DNA from: Promethearchaeota archaeon
Lineage (GTDB): Archaea; Asgardarchaeota; Lokiarchaeia; Sigynarchaeales; SOKP01
Length of the DNA: 10,718 nucleotides
Assembly (NCBI GenBank): GCA_016839425.1
Contig: JAEOUI010000231.1
Location: 1 to 10,718 of the forward strand
Direction of reading: 5' to 3'
The notes beneath the pieces are model-generated. The model had not been told where the DNA came from, did not search any database, and was given only the letters and a program-made list of their open reading frames with translations. This document shows, in pieces, positions 6,534-10,718 of this stretch (positions are counted from its first letter, which is position 1; every line of letters begins with the position of its first letter). A program made the translations under genes and the position numbers.

Positions 6534-6547
6534 AAGTAATATTACTT
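6534..6547. repeat. 14-bp perfect palindrome upstream of the histone gene
   Basis: AAGTAATATTACTT is identical to its reverse complement. It lies about 70 nt upstream of the histone ATG and about 8 nt downstream (histone sense) of TTTAAATATTTG (6553-6564), the best TATA candidate for that gene. A dimeric regulator bound here would sit between the TATA box and the transcription start, so an operator is plausible. AT-rich palindromes also arise by chance. Confidence 0.45.
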
Positions 6548-6552
6548 CATTC

Positions 6553-6564
6553 AAATATTTAAAG
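6553..6564 (-). promoter_or_regulatory. Candidate TATA box of the histone gene
   Basis: TTTAAATATTTG on the minus strand would place the start of transcription near 6530-6535 and give a leader of roughly 65 nt, in keeping with the presence of a Shine-Dalgarno. A closer alternative, TTTATAATATA at about 6485-6495, would give almost no leader and so fits the GGAGG less well. Confidence 0.35.
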
Positions 6565-6588
6565 ATTGCGTATTTTTTCCGAAACCAC

Positions 6589-6618
6589 TCGATTGGGTTA
6601 ATATTTTCGACCAATCGA
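6589..6618. repeat. Inverted repeat TCGATTGG/CCAATCGA
   Basis: Perfect 8-bp arms at 6589-6596 and 6611-6618 are separated by 14 nt. They could be a regulatory hairpin or operator half-sites in the histone/dehydrogenase intergenic region. No T-tract follows on the plus strand, so it is not an obvious terminator. Confidence 0.45.
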
Positions 6619-6897
6619 CAAAATTGCGATGTTTAATTAGAAAACTCGTAAATGAGGTTATGAGCCCTCTCCTCCGAGATCTATTCATACTTTTAAAAAT
6701 AAAGACTCTGGACATCATTATATTCTATTATCGTTTTATTGTATAATATGCTTTAATTAGGCGCGTTAGAGTTGGATATGGGCTATTTGTTTTACCCCCC
6801 TCCCTTTTTTCCTTAAAGTAATTATCTAGGATTGGCAATAAATAGAAAAAAAGGAGTTTGTACTAGTTATTTATTTAGATTTTTATCAATACAAGTT

Positions 6898-6915
6898 TTA
6901 TAACCAATGTTATAA
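6898..6915. repeat. Inverted repeat TTATAAC-CAAT-GTTATAA upstream of the dehydrogenase
   Basis: Perfect 7-bp arms with a 4-nt centre lie about 100 nt before ATG 7015 and 70 nt before its TATA-like element. The position suits an upstream regulator-binding site, but the function is inferred only from symmetry. Confidence 0.4.
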
Positions 6916-6984
6916 CCTATAGAAGAATTCATACATTTTTTAGCAAAACTCTTGTAATACGATTTTTTTCTTCTAAGGGAAGAA

Positions 6985-6992
6985 TTAATATT
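6985..6992 (+). promoter_or_regulatory. Putative TATA box of the dehydrogenase gene
   Basis: TTAATATT is centred about 26 nt upstream of ATG 7015, which would make the mRNA leaderless and supports ATG 7015 over the upstream TTG 6991. Confidence 0.4.
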
Positions 6993-7014
6993 GAATTCTG
7001 AATATTTTACAGTT

Positions 7015-8079
7015 ATGAAGAAAATTATTTCGGTTTGCAAGGGAGACGGCGTTGGACCAGAGGTCGTAAACGAGGGAATTAAATTGATAAAAGTAATCGC
7101 CGATCAATCAGATTTTGAATTTAAATTTCAAGAGGCCCCTGCAGGTGGGGCTGTATGGAAAGAAACAGGGGAGAGCCTTCCAGAAAAATCGTTCGAAATA
7201 ATTAAGAATTCAGACGCATTGTTGTTTGGAGCAATTGGCATTCCTGGTTTGCCTCAAGGAGTAGCAGAATCAGCAATACTAAAGATACGACAAGGTCTTG
7301 ACTTATATGTTAACTTAAGACCGATTAAGTTATACGAGGCTTTAAGAGATCGGTGCCCTTTAAAGGAAGAATTTATCGGAAAAGGTATAGACATTACTTT
7401 TGTTCGAGAAAACACAGAAGGAATATATAAGAACATTGGTTATTTGAAAGATGACGAAGCGCAGAATGTCATGTTGTACACCAAAAAAGGATGTGAGCGG
7501 ATCATCAAATATGCTTATGAATTTGCCAAAAGAAATGGGCATTCTAAAGTCACTTCTGTAGATAAAGCAAATATCTTAAAAACATCTCAATTATGGCGTA
7601 GTATTTTTCACGATATGGCGGGAGATTATCCAGGGATCAAAACCGAAGACATTTATATCGACGCGTTTTGTCAATGGTTAATTCGAGCACCTTATTCGTA
7701 TGAAACCGTTGTTACGGAAAATATGTTTGGAGATATTATTAGCGACGAAGGGGCGTTTCTAATTGGGAGCCTTGGAATGGCATCTAGCGGAAACATTCAT
7801 CCAGGTAAAGTATCAATGTACGAACCCATTCACGGTTCTGCTCCCGATATTGCAGGAAAAGGCATTGCAAATCCTATTGGTACATTACTGAGCGTGAAAC
7901 TGATGATGCAGGAATCTTTTGGAGAAATTTCTCTTGGAGACGATATTGAAATGGCAGTTGAAGACGCCTTAAACGAAGGACGAACCGTCGATATCAAGAA
8001 TGACGAACTCAATACTCTTTCGACAGCTGAAATGGGGGATTTAATATCACAAAAATTGAGGATTCGTCTAAAAAAATAG
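7015..8079 (+). CDS. NAD-dependent isopropylmalate/isocitrate dehydrogenase family protein
   Basis: This 354-aa enzyme belongs to the beta-decarboxylating dehydrogenases, which oxidise a 2-hydroxyacid and remove the beta-carboxylate using NAD(P) and Mg2+. KGDGVGPEV (9-17) is the N-terminal signature. Substrate residues R92, R102 and R131 (VRENTEG 130-136), Y138 and K184 (SVDKAN) are present, with metal ligands D216, D240 and D244 in the NMFGDIISDEGA block. HGSAPDIAGKGIANP (273-287) has D278-I279, the pattern of NAD- rather than NADP-dependent members. E85-x-x-I88-L89-x-x-R92 matches the E-x-x-L-L-x-x-R of 3-isopropylmalate dehydrogenase. VRENTEGIY is closer to homoisocitrate, isocitrate or D-malate enzymes, so the substrate is left open; LeuB-like is my first guess. 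I start at ATG 7015, which fits the family's N-terminus. An in-frame TTG at 6991 has AAGGGA 10 nt before it and cannot be excluded. It stands alone; its 3' end faces the GTPase gene with a 21-nt gap. Confidence 0.9.
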   Translation: MKKIISVCKGDGVGPEVVNEGIKLIKVIADQSDFEFKFQEAPAGGAVWKETGESLPEKSFEIIKNSDALLFGAIGIPGLPQGVAESAILKIRQGLDLYVNLRPIKLYEALRDRCPLKEEFIGKGIDITFVRENTEGIYKNIGYLKDDEAQNVMLYTKKGCERIIKYAYEFAKRNGHSKVTSVDKANILKTSQLWRSIFHDMAGDYPGIKTEDIYIDAFCQWLIRAPYSYETVVTENMFGDIISDEGAFLIGSLGMASSGNIHPGKVSMYEPIHGSAPDIAGKGIANPIGTLLSVKLMMQESFGEISLGDDIEMAVEDALNEGRTVDIKNDELNTLSTAEMGDLISQKLRIRLKK

Positions 8080-8100
8080 ACAATTTAACTCTTCTCAGAA

Positions 8101-9666
8101 TTACATTTTAATACTAGAAAGCATTATCTGAAGTTCATCAAAGATTTCGAGTCGATACTCTCCACTTATTTTAAAAAAGAGAAGTGAAACCATTTTATTT
8201 TCCAATAAATAATTAACATTCATTTCTTCCATTAAGACCGACCAATCAGCACTTTCAGAAACGCGGATACCGATCAGAACGACTTTATTTTCCCTAATGG
8301 TTTTAATAATATCTACAACGATGTCCTTCCAAAAAGGATCGATATGTGTTTTTTGCCGAGCATCAAAAATGCAGAGCACTCCATCGTCTTCAGGGATTAT
8401 ACGATAATTTTTATATAAATAATTTTTTAAGGTTAATCCATTGCTATATTCATATAATTTTTCTTCTTTTAAGTCTCTAACTTTCGCAAATTTTCCTAAT
8501 TGGGGTATTTCCGTTAAGACCTGCAAGCCTGGGCTCCAAAAAGGATTTTCAGCAATAAATACGAGATTTAAACTAAGTTTATCATCTAGCAAGCTCTTGA
8601 TTTGATTAGCTAAGCCTTCTTTTAACCGATCCTCTTCTCTTTCCTTGCTTTTCATAATATGGTGATATGATATTAAGTTAAATGCATCTTCTATATTTTC
8701 ACCAGATAAAGCGCTCGTTTCTATATACGAAATTTGTTTTGATTGTTGATGGGATAACAATGCCGCCTTATCGGCACCTTCAGCCTTAGTAACTTGCCTT
8801 TCTTGCTCTAAATCTGTTTTGTTTCCTATAATTATTATCGAAAGGTCGCGATTTTCAATAAAATCGTTCAGTTCTTCCAACCACGGGTCAATATTATCAA
8901 AAGTTCCTCTATTAGTAATATCAAAAACCAAAAAGGCGGCTTGAGCGCCCATATAGTAAGTCTTTCTAAAACGCTTGAAATATTTTTGAGCCCCTATATC
9001 CCATAAGGACAAACTAATTTTATTTGAAAACGCTTCAAAATCGTGCGATAAAATGTTTAGGCCAATAGTTGCCCTATAATCGTGTGAGAACCTGTCTTCG
9101 ACAAATCTTCTAACTATCGAGGTTTTTCCCACTTCGTGATCGCCCAATATAATGAATTTGAACCTATAAATACCTCCTGATTCTAGTCTAAGCTGATATA
9201 CTTGATGTTTCATTCGTTCAGATTCAACAGTTGCGTAATCAAAATTAGGAAGAATGATTTGGATGACCTCGTTTTCTTCAGCATTTAAAATTTGTGCAAC
9301 CTTCTCAGCAAGAAAAAATGCGTAAGGACTAAATTTGTCAATCGACGCCATATTATCGATGACTAAGCTGAGCGTTATTTTCTCGTCTACGGAAATAAAC
9401 AATAACCTATGATCATCTGTATCAAAAGATGCGTTTCCGAATTTCTTGAAAGAAAATTCGTCTCGAATACGTTCTAAAATTGGATTAACGATCGCCGTGA
9501 GCACTGAAACTATCTCAAGATCTATATCTGCTCTCTTTTCTCCAGATATGATTAACCCATCTTGATCGGATACAATTATTGCTTGAATTTCTGGATTTAC
9601 TTCGATAAAGTTTTGACTTAAGTTCGAAAGCAGAACTTCTCTATGCACGCTCAAATAAGTTCCCAA
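8101..9666 (-). CDS. Roadblock - Ras/Rab-like GTPase - C-terminal alpha/beta domain fusion
   Basis: Numbering is from TTG 9666 (521 aa). Residues about 10-130 look like a Roadblock/LC7 domain: NPEIQAIIVSDQDGLIISG, a long helix, then a strand pair RLLFISVD/ITLSLVID and a PYAFFLAEKVAQIL helix. Residues 168-335 form a small GTPase: P-loop G175-DHEV-G180-K181-T182, switch-I T200 in RATIG, switch-II W222-D223-I-G-A226-Q227, G281-N282-K283-T-D285 and ETSAL (316-320). Residues about 345-521 are an alpha/beta region without known motifs. There is no C-terminal cysteine for prenylation and no TM segment. Roadblock proteins regulate or dock Ras-like GTPases (MglB with MglA, Ragulator with Rag), so a cis partnership is likely. 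No ATG is available: an in-frame TAA lies three codons before TTG 9666, and TTG 9654 or GTG 9648 are alternative starts. It is divergent from the RING gene. Confidence 0.88.
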   Translation of the reverse strand: MGTYLSVHREVLLSNLSQNFIEVNPEIQAIIVSDQDGLIISGEKRADIDLEIVSVLTAIVNPILERIRDEFSFKKFGNASFDTDDHRLLFISVDEKITLSLVIDNMASIDKFSPYAFFLAEKVAQILNAEENEVIQIILPNFDYATVESERMKHQVYQLRLESGGIYRFKFIILGDHEVGKTSIVRRFVEDRFSHDYRATIGLNILSHDFEAFSNKISLSLWDIGAQKYFKRFRKTYYMGAQAAFLVFDITNRGTFDNIDPWLEELNDFIENRDLSIIIIGNKTDLEQERQVTKAEGADKAALLSHQQSKQISYIETSALSGENIEDAFNLISYHHIMKSKEREEDRLKEGLANQIKSLLDDKLSLNLVFIAENPFWSPGLQVLTEIPQLGKFAKVRDLKEEKLYEYSNGLTLKNYLYKNYRIIPEDDGVLCIFDARQKTHIDPFWKDIVVDIIKTIRENKVVLIGIRVSESADWSVLMEEMNVNYLLENKMVSLLFFKISGEYRLEIFDELQIMLSSIKM

Positions 9667-9816
9667 TAAAAATTATTTTGTATCTATAATAACAAATCTT
9701 ACTTTTAAACATATTTTTATATTGTAATTTTTATTACTAATAAAATAGCTACAATCTAGAAAGATTATGAATGAAGATTCAGCGAAAAATGGATTTCCTT
9801 CGAGCTTGATCTAACG

Positions 9817-9822
9817 AATATA
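9817..9822 (+). promoter_or_regulatory. Putative TATA box of the RING-H2 gene
   Basis: AATATA within CGAATATAAC lies about 27 nt before ATG 9847. With no Shine-Dalgarno present this suggests a leaderless mRNA. It is in the 180-nt region shared with the divergent GTPase gene. Confidence 0.35.
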
Positions 9823-9846
9823 ACAACATGCATAATAAAACAAACC

Positions 9847-10422
9847 ATGAAGTGTTTAATCTGCCATAAAAATATCTTAGACATGAGCCATAAGGTGGAT
9901 TGCCCGAATAATCACTCCGTCCACTTGGAATGCCTCGAAGAATGGTTCACTCATTCGAAAAATTGTCCTCTTTGTAGTACGCCATATTCAGAGTCTACCA
10001 TAAGCACTTTTCAACATTATTTCGATAAAAAGAAAGAGGAAAGACAAGAGGAGCAAAATAAACAAAACAGACAAAATGAACTCTCTGAACTCGAGAGGAT
10101 TGCCAATAATATTACATATAAGAAATTCTTCGAAGTCATCGAAAAACTTGAATCTGAAGAAAAATATATAGACGCCTTGGACAAATTAAATTCTGTTAAG
10201 GGAAATTTAGAAGAAGAACACAAGTACATTTTTATGTTTTTGAAGGGTAAGATAAATTATCTCAGGGGTCGATACGATATGGCAATCAATTTTTTATTCA
10301 AGTTAGTAAAGGAAAAGTTTGATTTTCCAGATGCATTTTTATACTTAGGTAAAGCGTACGAGGAACTTGGGTTAAAGGACAAGGCTCAATGGGCCTTTGA
10401 TAGAGTACCAAAAAATGATTGA
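9847..10422 (+). CDS. RING-H2 finger protein with coiled coil and TPR-like repeats
   Basis: This 191-aa protein begins with a complete RING-H2 finger: C3-x2-C6-x12-C19-x3-H23-x2-H26-x2-C29-x10-C40-x2-C43. It has features of ubiquitin E3 ligases: the hydrophobic residue of the CLIC pair (I5), W33 between the sixth and seventh ligands, and P41 in CPLC, the positions that usually touch the E2 enzyme. Residues about 60-92 are a charged Glu/Lys/Gln-rich coiled coil. Residues about 92-190 are helical, with TPR-like units at roughly 127-158 (FLKGKINYLRGRYDMAINFL) and 161-190 (AFLYLGKAYEELGLKDKAQWAF). A scaffold that recruits a target through the TPR and an E2 through the RING is the natural reading, and Asgard archaea are known to carry ubiquitin-like E1/E2/RING genes. 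No E1, E2 or ubiquitin gene is in this window. ATG 9847 is the first Met. thiD starts 67 nt downstream. Confidence 0.85.
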   Translation: MKCLICHKNILDMSHKVDCPNNHSVHLECLEEWFTHSKNCPLCSTPYSESTISTFQHYFDKKKEERQEEQNKQNRQNELSELERIANNITYKKFFEVIEKLESEEKYIDALDKLNSVKGNLEEEHKYIFMFLKGKINYLRGRYDMAINFLFKLVKEKFDFPDAFLYLGKAYEELGLKDKAQWAFDRVPKND

Positions 10423-10489
10423 AATTACTTCTCGACATTTACTAAATCGTGTAATTATCTTTTTCTTTAATGCTTACATATGGTAAAGT

Positions 10490-10718
10490 ATGAAACAATT
10501 TTGTTTGACCATCGCCGGAGCAGATCCTACTTCAAGTGCTGGAATACAAGCAGACATTAGAACCTTCGATAGATGTGGAATTCACGCATTTTCTGTCATA
10601 ACAGCAGTGACGAGTCAAACGACTAAGGAATTTTTTGAATTTAAGACTCTTTCCGATATGTTAGATAGCCAATTAAACGCTATTTTAAGCCATTATCCTG
10701 TAAATCATGTAAAGGTTG
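10490..10718 (+). CDS. thiD: Hydroxymethylpyrimidine/phosphomethylpyrimidine kinase, 3'-truncated by the window
   Basis: Only the first 76 codons are inside the window. ThiD phosphorylates 4-amino-5-hydroxymethyl-2-methylpyrimidine and then its monophosphate, making the pyrimidine half of thiamine. The N-terminus reads LTIAGADPTSSAGIQADIRTF, matching the ribokinase-like signature LTIAGSDPSGGAGIQADLKTF, and continues HAFSVITAVTSQTT, the family's MSVITALTAQNT. The GG of the usual SGGAG is replaced by SS here. ATG 10490 is used; the ATG at 10480 is in another frame, and TTTAAT lies about 25 nt upstream. It could be ThiD alone or a ThiD-ThiN fusion, as in many archaea; the missing end would decide. 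Confidence 0.9.
   Translation, partial: MKQFCLTIAGADPTSSAGIQADIRTFDRCGIHAFSVITAVTSQTTKEFFEFKTLSDMLDSQLNAILSHYPVNHVKV

Larger units (their letters stand above)
6466..7014. promoter_or_regulatory. Gene-free divergent region between histone and dehydrogenase, with three inverted repeats
   Basis: These 549 nt contain no convincing ORF or tRNA. They hold the histone Shine-Dalgarno, a 14-bp palindrome at 6534-6547, an 8-bp inverted repeat TCGATTGG/CCAATCGA at 6589-6618 and a TTATAAC-CAAT-GTTATAA repeat at 6898-6915. A local rise in GC (about 6655-6690 and 6768-6812) ends in a C-rich tract and T6 (6804-6812), preceded by TTGTATAATATG at about 6738-6749; this could be a short untranslated RNA, but no recognisable fold is seen. 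The region is long for this otherwise compact window. Confidence 0.5.

Noticed and set aside
6655..6690. GGAGGAGAGGG on the minus strand as a ribosome site
   Set aside because: No ATG, GTG or TTG opening a meaningful ORF follows at suitable spacing.
9767..9814. 15-codon ORF (ATG 9767 to TAA) upstream of the RING gene
   Set aside because: Too short, has no ribosome site and no recognisable motif; expected by chance in the divergent promoter region.
1..10718. CRISPR arrays, insertion sequences, phage genes or long direct repeats
   Set aside because: No repeated units, transposase or integrase motifs or attachment-site duplications were seen.

Overview
The window is AT-rich DNA, most likely from an Asgard archaeon. 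It combines archaeal core genes (an Sm-like protein, a histone, an intron-bearing tRNA, and genes with TATA boxes about 25 nt before the start codon and no leader) with eukaryote-like modules: a Rab/Ras-type GTPase fused to a Roadblock domain, a RING-H2 finger with TPR helices, a leucine-rich-repeat protein and a tail-anchored zinc ribbon. The assignment comes from gene content alone; no phylogeny was possible.

Layout. 1-674 (+) is the indolepyruvate ferredoxin oxidoreductase beta subunit (iorB), running off the left edge and broken by a frame-disrupting insert near 139-170. Convergent to it is a 691-aa calcineurin-like metallophosphoesterase (minus). Upstream of that lies an Sm-like RNA-binding protein (minus), divergent from a 49-aa Cys-rich protein (+). 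At 3621-3742 (+) there is a tRNA-Arg(CCT) that folds only after removal of two introns, one at the canonical 37/38 site and one in the T-loop. Then come, all on the minus strand, a zinc-ribbon protein with a C-terminal membrane anchor, a NIPA-like membrane transporter, a zinc-finger/LRR protein and a histone with a hairpin plus T-tract terminator. A gene-free stretch (6466-7014) with three inverted repeats separates the histone from a divergent NAD-type isopropylmalate/isocitrate dehydrogenase family gene (+). Converging on that is a Roadblock-GTPase fusion (minus). Divergent from the GTPase is a RING-H2/TPR protein (+), followed by the start of thiD (+), cut by the right edge.

The metabolic genes point to peptide or 2-oxoacid fermentation (iorB), a beta-decarboxylating dehydrogenase and thiamine synthesis (thiD). 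The information-processing genes (Sm, tRNA, histone) and the signalling-type genes (GTPase, RING, LRR, tail-anchored zinc ribbon) are mostly separate transcription units with intergenic gaps of 60-550 nt, so there is little sign of large operons. The most unusual content is the doubly interrupted tRNA, the three-domain GTPase with an altered switch-II glycine and a possible degenerate second G-domain, and the RING protein next to it across a 180-nt divergent promoter region.
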